The notes under the pieces were generated by a model. The model was not told the DNA's origin, did not search any database, and saw only the letters and a list, made by a program, of their open reading frames with translations. 28,076 nucleotides of DNA from Candolleomyces eurysporus (lineage: Eukaryota; Basidiomycota; Agaricomycetes; Agaricales; Psathyrellaceae): assembly GCA_027579435.1 (NCBI GenBank), contig JANBPK010001136.1, forward strand, positions 1 to 28,076, read 5' to 3'. Every line of letters begins with the position of its first letter. The first letter of the stretch is position 1. Shown here one piece after another: positions 1 through 10,586 of this stretch. Both the position numbers and the translations under genes were made by a program.

Positions 1-1111
1 CGAATGCTGGGAAGAGCAGTTTGTTGAATTTCTTGGGTATGTGTGTCTGCTTCGTTCTGTTCTCCAGCGCCGCAACTGACTGAAATATAACTTTCTCTTA
101 TAGCTCAACGTGAAGCGGCGATCGTCACGTCCATCCCAGGCACCACACGAGACATCCTTGAATTATCCCTCGATATAGGTGGTTTGCCAGTGGTTATCGC
201 TGATACAGCTGGTCTACGGAAGACGGAGGATGTTGTGGAGAAGATTGGCATCGAGAGGGCAAGGAAGGCGTACGTATAGTTTTCCTTCTCTCCTTACTTT
301 CATCGATACTGATGAGTTGGGTTTCAGTGTGGAGAGTGCAGATATTTCGATCTGCGTGCTATCATTCCCAGAAGCCCTACAGCAGCAGCAGCAACGCAAC
401 GACCTAGGCTCAGAGGCGTCGTCTCACTGGCGAGAACTAATCTCCCGGGATAACACTTTCTTCCTCTTCAATAAATCCGATCTTGTGGATTTGTCACCAA
501 TGCCTTCGCCATCCTTGCCTTCAGACGTTGAGGCTCTCAGATTCGGTTTGCTCTCACCTGAACCTCAACATGATAGTAGCATTGCCGATCTTGACCTCAC
601 CATTACCCCCAAGCTGGATGCATTTCCTCCTGCCGCGACAACGAAAGCTTGGAAAGCAAGTTTGGCCACGGGAGACGGAGCTGAAGAGTTTTTGGAAGGT
701 TTTGCGGAGGTTCTGAGAAAGCGGTAGGTGTTGCCCACCTCAACTCAATCTGCAGATCTGACCGACCAAATTAGGTTTGGTATGGACGACATCCTCAATG
801 ACGCAGCGAGCCCTGTCATCACCAGGTCTCGTCATCGGGACCACTTGCAAAGTGCGAGAATGCATTTGGAGACATTCCTCGAGTATGGTGCGTCCTATGC
901 CTGTCTTTCGCTGTCGTACCCCAGCTAACAAGACTTGTGCATGCTTGCTTGTCCGTCGATTTGCTTTTGACCCCTTGAAGGCCCCGACGACGTAGTCTTT
1001 GCAGCTGAAGAACTGCGTTACGCTGCGAATGCTATCGGGAAAGTCACAGGTGCCATTGGAGTGGAGGATATTTTGGATGCTGTCTTCAGAGATTTTTGTA
1101 TCGGAAAATAA
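1..1111 (+). CDS. MSS1: MSS1/MnmE-type mitochondrial tRNA-modifying GTPase, 3' half (5' end outside window)
   Basis: Proposed exons are <1-36, 104-269, 328-723, 775-887 and 981-1111, all joined at GT-AG introns of 51-93 bp that keep the frame. Seen in order: P-loop end NAGKSSLLN (G1), PGTTRDI (G2), DTAGLR (G3), NKSD (G4), then a C-terminal helical part ending in FCIGK and a TAA stop. The terminal FCIGK cysteine is the family signature. Known for the family: with Mto1/GidA it installs the carboxymethylaminomethyl-type group on wobble U34 of mitochondrial tRNAs. A short glutamine run lies between G3 and G4, and the stretch after NKSD is longer than in bacteria. No frame break is seen, so this may be the functional copy, with the 5' half to the left of the window. 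It converges on ERG27. Confidence 0.93.
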
Positions 1112-1706
1112 AATTTCAACGAATTTTATCAGGGTTTGCCTTCGTATCTACCGTCTCTGTTGATTCAACATTTGAAACGTGCAAATTTCAGTAGGTCGAG
1201 TGCACGAAACACCGCCAATATCTCCGTTGCTGCACAAATAGCCGAACTGACTTCCCTTTACCTCACGACTGATTTCGCTCGTTTCGGAGAAAAGTAGCGT
1301 TGACGAATCGCTTCTGTAAGGCCTCGACGAATGACAAGTCGGCAGCCCTTACCCTCCATGTCACGTTCGCCGAGCATGTATGAAGGTGTGATGATCCCAT
1401 ATGTGGGCGAGCGGCGAGTGCCTACTATAGTTATGGCCCATGGCAGGTGACCTCGTTGTGCAGCACCAGATGAACGTGTGGGGTTATCTGCGGGCTCATG
1501 TTATCCCAGTGTACATGGAAAGAGTATGTTTACAAAGCATCCAATAACAGTGTCACTCGAAGGTGGTAGGTAACAAGGTAGTGACGGAGGCCCATATACA
1601 CCAATCTAAAAGTTTCAAACCAAGAATGAGATGAGATCGAGAGCACCGTGAGTCTAAGAATACCGGAAGAATCATGTCCACTAGTGGCATGAAAATTGTC
1701 AGGATA
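1112..1706. other. Intergenic region between convergent MSS1 and ERG27
   Basis: No convincing reading frame, RNA gene or transposon terminus is seen. Roughly the first 130 bp, the 3' flank of MSS1, recurs in diverged form after the decayed MSS1 copy near 3830-3960, so the duplication extends past the stop codon. The rest is probably the shared 3' UTR and terminator space of the two convergent genes. Confidence 0.5.
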
Positions 1707-3110
1707 TCACATCTTCTCACTCGCAGTCTCGAACACCGGCCCCCTCTCTTCCTCCCTCTTCAACTTATCCAAAAGCTCATCACACTTCGCAACGAGCCTC
1801 CTGCCCTCCTCTTCGTTCGCCAACCAAGCTCTCACAGGTGATACTACCCACCCTTTCTGNTNGCCCCACCTATCCGATTCCGCGCCGTACCTCACAGGAG
1901 GAGTTTTGGCATCAGAGAAGAAGGTGAGGTAGGTGAGAGGTACGAGTGCGAGGTGGACAGAGGCGATAGCTGATTTGATGGGAGAAATAGGGTGTTGGGT
2001 AGACCCGAGGAGTCGGACGAAGTAGAACACCATTAATTTGCAAAAGTCGAGGAAAGGCCCGACGAGAGCGTGTGCGACGTTGGTGTGGCAGACACCTGGT
2101 TGGGAAATGAAGTGCCGAGTTACTGCGGAGTTGCTGGCGTTGGGGGAGGACGAAGAGAATGAGAGTGCGAGTCGGTCGAGGGTCGTGAATATCAAGTCAA
2201 TTTGGTATTTGGAACTTTCGTATGAATGCTCTGTGGAATGGAATTGCCAGTCATCGGGGGAGTAGAATTTGGGGCTGGCTTCGATTGAGGAGCACCAGAT
2301 GACCCTAGCCAGGCCATTGGGTGACCGAGAGAGAGAAGGTTGGAGTTCGCAGAACTGGACGCAAACGGTGAGGCCAAAGAAAGTAGGAAGAGGGAAGGTA
2401 TAGCGTACCATGGCAAAGTGACTGAAGACGTGACACTGCCAGACCCAACCAAGACCGTCTATGCTTAGTTCACCAGAGTGTTGGCTGTAGTACAGCGGTG
2501 TTGTCACCGCGCCCTTGGGATCTGTGAATAATTGGTGCAAGAGGAGCTTTGGGTCTAGCCCAGAGAAGCTGGCTAAGCCTGCGTTGCACATTAAGTGGGA
2601 GATATAAGGATACCTAACGAAGTCGGTAAATCAATTTGACGAGCACACGAGAAAGCAGCAGACGTACTTTTGGTTTACTCGTTTCGCAACTTCCAGTACA
2701 GTCTTGATCAAGGCAAAGTCGGCATATTCCGCCTCTATTGGTAGGTTCTTCTTGAATTCCTCTGCATGCCCGTCATACTCCACTGTGGACTGGATCTTTT
2801 GGATGTGGGAGTCGAAAAACTGGAGGAGCTCAGTTCTAGCTTTCTGAGCTCGGCTGACGCTTCGACAGGCCATAATCAGGGTAAGGCCTGTATATTTCTG
2901 TGGTCGACCTGATAAAGAGGCATCTTCGAAGTCCTGCGGAAGACTGTCCGACGGAATTTGAGACGTCAGCTGGATGAGAAGGCGTTGGCAGATGCCATAT
3001 CCCACCCCCTAGATTTCTATTGAGCTCAACGCCATTGACAATGGAGAGATATTGAACGTACCCGTTAGCCCCAGTGACAATGACAATAGGTCTTGGCTCG
3101 CTGGCCGTGG
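1707..3110 (-). CDS. ERG27: Sterol 3-ketoreductase Erg27 (short-chain dehydrogenase), possibly 5'-damaged
   Basis: Read on the minus strand, exon 1 (about 3110-3064) ends in PRPIVIVTGANG. Exon 2 gives GVGYGICQRLL, completing the TGxxxGxG NADP(H) motif. A 54-bp intron (2667-2614) leads to YPYISHLMCNAGLA. The third part has CSSIEASPKFY, catalytic YESSK (YxxxK), QPGVCHTN and a hydrophobic C-terminal segment before the TGA at 1707. These match Erg27, which reduces 3-keto sterols in the C4-demethylation complex at the ER or lipid droplets. Oddities: no in-frame ATG precedes exon 1 (a TAA comes first); the exon 1-2 phase is off by two bases at a run of five G; positions 1860 and 1862 are N; the segment around 2300-2420 is poorly family-like and may hide an intron. 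It could be a working gene with sequence errors or a recent pseudogene. Confidence 0.85.
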
Positions 3111-3194
3111 TGGTTGTACCACTTTACGATCATTGACAGCGCCAATAGCTATGTGTTCTTACTAATAGTAACGACACGCAGAAATCGTCGGTCT

Positions 3195-3830
3195 AGCTAC
3201 GGGAGACTACAAAACGCCAGGGTTCCATTCTGTTTGTTCGACAAGCGTATCCGAGCTCATGAACACTTGTACACGCTCGCTTGCCTATCGATTTCTTCTT
3301 GACCTCTTGAAGGCCATGTGGTCTTCGCAGCCAAAGAACTGGGTTACCGAGGCATTTTGCCGAGGGTACTTAAGGGGGTCGCAAAAGGCCAAGACCACGT
3401 TCCTCCTTGTAACCGGCACAGGGGGCGGCATTGGGCTGCCATCATCCTTGATAGAGCTCCGCAATCGTGCCGCAATGCACGTTGTAGATTGATTGCCTGC
3501 TTTGAATCACCGCTTTCCTCTCCGCTCCGTTATCGCAACAATGCCAGGAACTGCGAGCCCCAGGCCCACGGTGTCTTCGGCTTTGACTGGGAGATGTTTA
3601 GGCTCAATGAGAGAAGGACCAATGCAAGTGTAAGGTGATATGGAGGGATAGGCAAGGGGACAGCACCTACAAGAACCATCCAACATGCCTCGGCCCTTGC
3701 CGTGCGCAGCATCGGCCACTCGCCACAGGTTATGCTGCAAACACTATTGGGAAAGTCACCGGCGCGATTGAGGCGGAGGATGTTTTGGATGCTGTCTTCC
3801 GGGGATTTCTGCATCGGTAAACAAACCGTC
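3195..3830 (+). pseudogene. Decayed duplicate of the MSS1 3' end, split by an insertion
   Basis: Bases 3195-3346 match the last intron and start of the last exon of the MSS1 at 981-1030 (VVFAAKELGY against [10 protein letters not shown]). Bases 3729-3830 match the rest ([24 protein letters not shown]). Between them lie about 380 bp of unrelated sequence. Relative to the intact copy, one extra G near 3803 shifts the frame, so the terminus reads FLHR instead of FCIGK, although the Cys codon is still present in the neighbouring frame. The match continues about 100 bp past the stop. The piece lies just beyond ERG27, whose own 5' end looks damaged, so a rearrangement junction near 3110-3200 is likely. 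Confidence 0.85.
3347..3728. other. Foreign insertion inside the decayed MSS1 3' copy
   Basis: This block is absent from the intact MSS1. It sits between the sequences GGGTTAC and GGTTATG, which could be a short target duplication of similar 6-mers. No inverted-repeat ends are obvious. On the plus strand it can encode LLVTGTGGGIG, reminiscent of a short-chain dehydrogenase nucleotide-binding loop, but the frame stops at 3492 and nothing else supports a gene. Origin unknown. Confidence 0.5.
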
Positions 3831-4254
3831 AACGAACTTTGCCAAGGTCTGCTTTCGTATCTATTGCGCTTGTTGATTTAACACTACAACGCGTATATCT
3901 TGCTATGTCAAGCCCATGAAACGCAGCTGGTATTCGGCTGTTGTCGCTGCACAAACATCCCAGTGTTTGTTGACAATTTATATGGACTTACTTTGTTCTC
4001 TCGCTCACGTCGCGCTGTTTTCTTTAGACCTGAACACAAGTGGGTCCCTCTGACTGCTGCTGTTTGGGTATCATTGATCACCTTCGCTCATCCAACCCTC
4101 CAGGAGAGCCTGGCGGTTTTGATATGGACATTGCTCCACCCCTTCTCGGCAAGTGGCCATGGAAGTATGTATTGAACCTCTTTACGCATAGAGCATAGGT
4201 GGATAATAAAGCAGTCTACAAGAGTAATATGTTGTTGATGAACTCAGTAGAACC
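3831..4254. other. Non-coding stretch after the MSS1 remnant
   Basis: The first about 130 bp resemble the 3' flank of the intact MSS1. After that a short open stretch (to 4175) has no recognisable motif. No RNA gene or transposon end is seen. Confidence 0.4.
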
Positions 4255-5340
4255 GCAAGACTATCTGCTGCACGTATCGTTGAGTTAATACTTGGCAAGT
4301 TGGATGGTGGAATAGTACCAAGGGTCATTCGGACTTGTGTAGATTCGTATGCAATCTGTTCAATGCTATTTATGTGACCCCAGTCTCAGTGCCCGGTCTC
4401 TTTTCTGACCCAAAAAATGTAAAAACGGCGNCCCTGGGAAAAGCCGGTATCCCAGTTAAGATCTGCGAGGAGTCAGAAAGGTTCAATGAGAGAAATCAAT
4501 GCTCCAGAGAAGCTCTACTTACTCAGAGGCAGACTGGAAATCGGAACCCCTTCCTCCCCGAGAAGTAGCAATGTTGCTCACACAATATCTGACCGTCCCC
4601 AACTCGAAGCACCGACAAGCAATTGCAAGAATTGTGACCTCGAACATTAACATCCGCTACCCATCGAAGCACTCGGACATGTACGCCCGAAGCCAACTTG
4701 CCATGGGCAGAGAAAGTGCCGTTCCTGCATACGACTAGTTGAGACGCCTGACCATGTTCCTTTGGAATGCGCTAACCTGTCAGATATAGTCAGCACTATG
4801 TGGGCGTTCACAAGTCAACCGGTGGAGACTTACACAGCCCTTTTCCGTCTCAAAACCCTCCTCAACCTCGAGACTGACTCCTAGTTCGAGCGCACTTGAG
4901 AGGATGGCCTCAGACTCAGGAATCTACCCCTATCCTCTGGAGACCCACTTGGTTGAGAGAACCAACGGTTGTGCCGTGACTTCTGTATTTCAAGGTGGCC
5001 GAGGGATGGAAGCACGGGTAGAATCGCTTCTTCTGAACGATCATCGCCATTTACATCAGCACCAGGTGAGGGCCTTCAAGACCTCGTCGTCGAACCTTGG
5101 TTATCTATCCGAAAGTTCGAACATCCACCGTTCGCATCTCGACGGAGGTGCGAGGCAGACGAGGCGCTTCAACTCGGGGACCATAGCTGGATGTTCGATG
5201 AGGCCGATGGCTGTTCCAGAACGGGACCAGGTGCTGGCTGAACGAAATGGTGAGTGCAGCTCATCTTCTGCAGTGATAATCCCGGTAGCGTTGGCTCAAT
5301 GATAGGGTGTAGCAGCACACTCGAAGAACCCAATTTCAGC
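4255..5340. repeat. Anonymous ~1-kb repeat, copy 1 of 3
   Basis: This block aligns by eye with 5640-6655 and 17360-18410. Shared landmarks are TCTGACC or TCTGATCC followed by AAAATGTA, GATCTGCGAGGAGTCAGA, a GTTGAGACG segment, and the ending CGGGACCAGGTG. Short open frames exist on both strands, but they differ from copy to copy and are full of stops. One minus-strand phrase, LKHLEIHDS or LEHLEIHDS in the other copies, is faintly like a leucine-rich F-box protein, too weak to name. Likely a decayed gene that was duplicated with the locus. Confidence 0.65.
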
Positions 5341-5639
5341 ACTCGGTGGTGCAGTTGCCAACTTTAATGATCAAACTCAAGTAGCTGGCAGTTGCCGACA
5401 AACTCGGTCAAGGAAATTTTAGAATAGAAGAACCTTGTGGAGCAGGAGTAGGGGGATAACAGGACAGCTTAGCCACGAGAAAGAAAGCGAACTCTTGAAA
5501 CATCGAGCAGTCACGGTCATCCCAGAAGATAACACAAAATCGAGGAGTGGCTCATCAATCACATATGATAGAAGGAAGATCGCCAGTTGTACATCGGACT
5601 TTGTGCGTAGTAGAGAGCAAACCCGTGTGCTCTCTCTCG
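5341..5639. other. Spacer between repeat copies 1 and 2
   Basis: No convincing coding sequence, RNA or transposon end is visible. A roughly 24-base stretch at its right edge (AACGCCAGGG...TTCTGTTTG, 5641) nearly repeats at 3212, just before the decayed MSS1 copy. This could mark a shared duplication junction. Confidence 0.4.
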
Positions 5640-6655
5640 GAACGCCAGGGCTCTATTCTGTTTGCCCAGAAAGCGTAGAGCGAAATGGTCGCACCTTTCC
5701 TCTCTTCTGATCCGGAAAATGTAGAAATGACGCCCTGGTGGAAGCTGGTATCCTAGCCGAGATCTGCGAGGAGTCAGAGGGGCTCAACGAGAGGCTTCAA
5801 GAAAGCTCTACTTACTCTGAGGCAGGCTGGGAAATTCGAGATCCCTCGAAGATTAGCAATGTTGCTCGGACAAGATCTGACCGTCGCCAACTTGAAGTAC
5901 AGACGAGCGATTGGAAGAGTTGCAACTCGAACGTCAACATCCGTTATCCATTAAGCACTCAGACATGCACGCCCAAAGCCAAGCAGCGGTCAGAGAAAAT
6001 GCTGTTTCTGCGCACAAATAGTTGAGACGTCTGGACACGTTCCTCTGGAATGCATTGACCTGCCAGATTTGGTCAGCCTTGGGCTTGCCTTCACGAGAGA
6101 ACTGGTGGAGACGTACACAACCCTCTTCCGACTCGAAACCCTTCTCAACCTCGAGACCGACGCCTAGTTCGAGTACACCTGAGAGGGCTTCCTCATGCCG
6201 GGGAGCCTGGCCTTATCCGCTGGAGACCTGTTTGGTTGGGAGAGTCAGTCGTACCGTGAGTCGTGAATTTCAAGGTGTTCGAGGCTCGGACACGCTGGTA
6301 GTATCGCTTCTTCTAAACGATCACCACCACTTCCATTACCGAGGGGGCAGGGCCTTCAAGACCTCGTCATCGAAATTCGACTGTCCATCTGAAAGTCGGA
6401 ACATCCACCACTTGCAGTTCGACGAAAGTGCGAGGCAGATGAGGTGTTTCAGCTCGGGAACCATAGCTGGATGTTCGATGAGAATTGATGGTTATTCCAG
6501 AATTGGACCAGGTGACGGGTGAACGAAATGGCGAGTAGTAGACGGCTTCAAGCCTGATGATTCTTATCTTCTGCAGTGATGGTCCTGATTCGTGTTGGCT
6601 CGATAGTAGGTGTAGCAGCAGCACACTCGAAGGCGCAGTTGAAACCAAGGCCGAT
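5640..6655. repeat. Anonymous ~1-kb repeat, copy 2 of 3
   Basis: Homologous to 4255-5340 and 17360-18410 in the same orientation. A 166-codon plus-strand frame (6022-6522) is open here, but its counterparts in the other copies are shorter and shifted, so it is not supported as a gene. Minus-strand frames share LEHLEIHDS with the other copies. The right end runs into the segment upstream of the NACHT gene, so copy 2, not copy 1, corresponds to the unit duplicated at 17360-19307. Confidence 0.6.
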
Positions 6656-7493
6656 CTTCCACGAATTATATTTGAGAAAGGGAGGGTAGGGATAGAGGGT
6701 TGAGTAGGGCTTATAGGGAGTATGTGGATCGGTATGGGTTTAGACGTTCGATCCCCTCCTCCTCTTTCATCGAGCACATCCCCTCTACCAGCCATCCTCG
6801 CCGAGGCCTTCCTAAGCGCCTCCTTCATCACACTAGCACTTGGATTGTTGATATAAGACGCTACCAAATGCGTCAACGCACTCCAACCAACAGCAGACCT
6901 GTAGGACCAAGCCCCACCAACAACGAAGCGTCAAAAAGCAAGAAATCCCAACCTAATTCAAACTCGTCCCCAGAACGCCGGAGCTTTCAAAGGTGCTCGG
7001 AACTCGGTGAACCCAGATAGAGTCATGGGGCGTATTCATGAGCCCAGTAACGAGACGCGGAAGAGGAGGCGATCGAGGATGTCCTTTGTGACTGGGGGAG
7101 GAGAGGTTGGAGAAGATGAGTTTGACTATTGCGCCTGAAGGGAAAGCCGGGATGAAATGAACGGGAGCCGGCCCGCGGTGTTGGATATTGCTTAAGTTGA
7201 ATGAGAGCACTGCGTCTGCGGCTGCTGGGAAGATGGGGAGTGAAAGGACGGAGCTGGGAGGGAAATCGAGAACGCATCAGATCTGCGCCGGGAAGCGAAT
7301 TCGGCAGTTTGTGCCCCCGGGCCTGTTCAGGATAAGGCTTGCCACCTCTTTTTGCGTGTCCCCTGGGTCAGATGAGCATGCATAGACGCTCGACAAACAG
7401 CTCACAAACACACGAGGTGGACGATATTAAACCGTTCAGGCTGCGGGAACGTGGTCAGTCCAGCCTCGCTCCTTCCTTCACTTCGACCGCCCC
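6656..7493. repeat. NACHT-upstream segment, duplicated at 18411-19307
   Basis: This stretch lies directly before the NACHT start codon and is repeated with many indels before the second NACHT copy. Both copies share, on the minus strand, THLLQPLLPQSQRTS followed by ASR.W.HEYAP, and in another frame PPPVTKDILD. No frame runs through either copy, so I read it as a decayed divergent gene or old promoter region rather than a present CDS. The last about 100 bp would be the promoter and 5' UTR of the NACHT gene. Confidence 0.55.
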
Positions 7494-9321
7494 ATGGCCA
7501 CCACCAGCAACTTCCACAAAGCCCACGGTTTCCGCATCGACAATTCCAACTTCACGAATCATGTTACAAATCATGTTACAAACGTGAACCCCTCAGCGGA
7601 TCCACTGAGCAGTGAGTCTGGCTCACAGCTATAGCTGAGCGTCTCAATCGATTCTTACTGCGAGATACAGAACTCGAGGCTCGGGTTGCAGCAGGTGCCA
7701 TCCATGACTCGGCTGAGCGCTGTGATGCCCCGAAGTGCCATCCAGAGACCCGAGTCGCTGTCCAAAACAACTTGTACCGCTGGATTGTGGATGGTGACGG
7801 AGAATCGCAGCCAAAGAAGATGGTATGGATGACAGGGCCTGCAGGCACCGGGAAGACGGCCGTTATGGGATCGCTGGCAGATCGCTGCGTAGCGAATGGT
7901 GTTTTAGGCGCGACGTTCTTCTTCGCATCCTGGTCAGCGTCCATTGGCCGGCGCCGGAAGACCGCCTTCATCACAACCGTGGCACACCAACTGGCCAAGC
8001 ACCGAGAGGATTTGAAGAATGCCGTTTCCGCTGCCATAGAGAAGAACCCAGACGTTCTCGAGAAGAATTTGCACGTACAGATGGAAACTCTCATTTTGGC
8101 CCCTCTCCGGGAGGTCGTCCGTCAATCCGAAGGTCCAGAGCTGCGAGGTGCGATCATCGTCGACGGCCTGGATGAATGCGAGGCCGAACAATACCATGAT
8201 ACCAAGATCACAGGCCCGCAGGCCACGNCTNCACGAACGAACGCGCAAGACCAGNTGGAGATCCTCCAAGTTCTTCANGCAGCNTCNTNGGATCCATATT
8301 TTCCCTTTCGTATCCTCATCGCCAGCCGTCCCGAGCGCGTATTCCGCGAATTCTTCGACCCCGAAATAAATCCCACCTTTGCCCAGAAGCTGGATTTGAA
8401 CGTAGAGCACAATGCCGACGCCGATATCACACTCTTTTTGGAAGCCCAGTTCGATCTCATTTGTCGCCGTTACAACTTTCCTCGGTCATGGCCACCACCA
8501 GGAACGATTCAGACCTTGGTGGAGAATGCGTCGGGTCAGTTCATCTACGCCGCAACCATCATCCGGCTGTTCGACACGGGTCACCGAGAGGCTCCGAAGG
8601 CGTTGCTAGATGCTATTTTGAAGATGGAAGTCACTCGGAAAACAACTTCAAACCCACTCGAACAATTGGACGCATTGTACATGCGCATCTTGGAGTCTAG
8701 TCCAGATCCCCCTCTTTCGGTACGGTGGATTCACATAATCAACCTTCTTGGCGCCTCTGCTTTCGACATGAACATGCTCCTGCAAACAGACCCAGAGAGC
8801 AACGAGGCAGAGCACTTGCTCGGAACCCTTCACTCATTGATTCAGACTCCACCTCACAGCGACCAGACGACGACCCAATATGGCTTTTACCACAAATCGC
8901 TGCTCGACTTCCTCAAGGACCCTCGCCGTTGCGGGAAACTGTATGTTGAATGGACTGAAAGATGGGTGTTCATCTGGGATGCATTCGTTCGGGTGTGTGC
9001 GAGTGAGTTTGCTTCTGCTTCATCCTTTGTTTCTCTTCAACAGTATAAATCTGATGCTATGGTATTGAAGGGGGTTGTGACACCCAGTTTTCATACCCGG
9101 AAAGCTTCCTCAAATTCTTGGCTTGGCTTCCATCATTTTGGCCAATTGTAAATAAGGGCATTGCACACTCCAACTCCAAGGTCCTTCATACGCCACCCAG
9201 CGCTGATTGGTGGGTGTCGTTGGCCGTCGTACACAAGCAGATTCGCTCCCTCCGGAATGTCTTCCAGGAATTTCACCGTTCAGTGTGTACAGTCCTCAAT
9301 CTTTTCCAAACTTTGAACTGA
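7494..9321 (+). CDS. NACHT-domain NTPase (fungal NLR/STAND-like), apparently intact
   Basis: Proposed exons 7494-7611, 7671-9002 and 9071-9321 give 566 residues. Intron 1 (59 bp, GTGAGT...CAG) is conserved in the second copy. Intron 2 (68 bp, GTGAGT...GAAG) is inferred, because it rescues a conserved C-terminal frame ending DWWVSLAVVHKQI...FQEFHRSV in both copies; unspliced, the protein ends at 9151. Seen: N-terminal NFHKAHGFRIDNSNF-type segment; Walker A GPAGTGKT (residues 95-102); FFFASWS; Walker B AIIVDGLDE (200-208); LIASRPERVF; YHKSLLDFL at the end of the NACHT helical part. No WD40, ankyrin or TPR repeats follow. Such proteins are nucleotide-switched receptors thought to act in non-self recognition or cell death; the role here is inferred. 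Seven N between 8228 and 8289 do not alter length relative to the copy at 19308. Confidence 0.88.
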
Positions 9322-10099
9322 AATTCAGTCTTCCTTTATTGTTCATCTTTAGTGCCCCTGGTATCGTTGCAAGCCAGGGTGTAGATTATGGAGCCGTTCT
9401 ATTCTGCGTCGTTTGGGATCAGCTACCCAGATTGCACGTGGAGATTTTTGGTCACGCCGAAGTTATGGTGTCGATATAGTGGTTCAGCGACTGGCTAGGA
9501 AGGCAATCAAGGACTCTGAGCATTGGGATTCCGAGATTCAGAGCCTTCCATCACAATAAAATGTTGGTAGGGACTCTGTATATATGACAATTTAGGTGCC
9601 GAGTAGAAAACCGGAGGTCAGAGGCACTTCTAAAATCGCATTATTGAGGCAAAAATTCAAGCTTAATTACGAGTTGCACAGTAGCCTCAGTCCGATTCGA
9701 GTATTGACTCCTCTGAAAAACATGAAAACAATGGAGAGGCTTGTAGTTGTCGTCGTTGTCAGCGCGCCGGAAAAAGAGATGAAGACAAATCGTCACCCAT
9801 CAACAAAGTCGACCAACAATTAGTCGATACCGTCACCCCAAATGAGTGGGCTCACTGAAAAAACTTGGAATGCTGACGAGAAAACGCTCGCCCAAGCCTG
9901 GGCAATGCGCAGTCTCTTCCCTCTCTTTTTCCACGTGTCTCGCGCTGGGTACTCGCAAATCTTTCCTCCACCCCGTTTCCATCTGCGTATTAATCCCATT
10001 ACAGTTGGGCGATACCGAGGGTGAAGAAAGTTGTAAGTAGTATTAGTCGGGGCTATTGCCTATTGGCTCCCTTGCATCTAAGTACCCCTAGTATGTTGT
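9322..10099. other. Region downstream of NACHT copy 1, no gene recognised
   Basis: The first about 340 bp recur after the second NACHT copy (21164-21460), including TATATGACAATTTA or TATGACAATTTA and GCCGAGTAGAAA, and are probably 3' UTR. The remainder (about 9665-10099) is not found after copy 2. It holds only short frames without motifs and no RNA gene that I can support. Confidence 0.5.
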
Positions 10100-10586
10100 C
10101 TTTATTATCAAGCTTGTCGAGCTCGAGCTCCGACTTGAGGAGTCAAATTTGTCTTGGGGATTCGACAAGGATGAGGTTTTGATCCTCTTGGGAGGACAAC
10201 GTACCACAACGGGTATTAAGACTTTGCCAATTTCGCCAATCGTATTCCTGGGTTTTCATATATTTCTCCCGCTCCTATGCAAAGAGATGTTTAAGATCCA
10301 TGTTTTGTCTCGCCTGTGACGAGTCTAGCCTCGGGTTTGGATCGGATTCCTAACGCCCATTGTTCTCATAGTTCGATCAGTTTTGAAGAATTTGACTTGT
10401 AATTCCCTTCTTTTGATATTAGTGATATTTTTTCACTCATCTTTCCTGAATATACTGTTCTTCTTGCCACCACTGTTCGATTCATCGGAGAGCAAAGAAT
10501 AGTGTGAACTTGACCGGATCAACCTCAGACTGCTCCGTCGAGAGCGTTTTNGATGGCGTCAGGCTTGTTTGTTGACGCCTCTCCAC
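10100..10586. repeat. MSS1 upstream block, copy 1 of 3
   Basis: This block precedes the MSS1 start codon and recurs at 14985-15393 and in shorter form at 21690-21929. It should contain the MSS1 promoter. On the minus strand all copies keep an interrupted frame (RTVYSGKMSEK.SLISK in copy 1, RTVYSGKMSDR.LLISK in copy 2, ASKVSLISRE in copy 3), which hints at an old divergent gene. Indels prevent a continuous reading. N at 10551. Confidence 0.55.

Noticed and set aside
384..400. CAG-type trinucleotide run in MSS1
   Set aside because: Short, and simply encodes a glutamine run inside an exon; not a notable microsatellite.
3259..3492. VTGTGGGIG, resembling a short-chain dehydrogenase nucleotide loop
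   Set aside because: Only one short phrase matches, and the frame crosses from MSS1 remnant into the insertion and stops soon after.
6022..6522. 166-codon plus-strand frame in repeat copy 2
   Set aside because: Its counterparts in copies 1 and 3 are shorter, shifted and interrupted, and no motif is visible.
6367..6876. 169-codon minus-strand frame
   Set aside because: It spans the junction of two repeat segments and is not preserved in the second copy; composition is Ser/Pro-rich without motifs.
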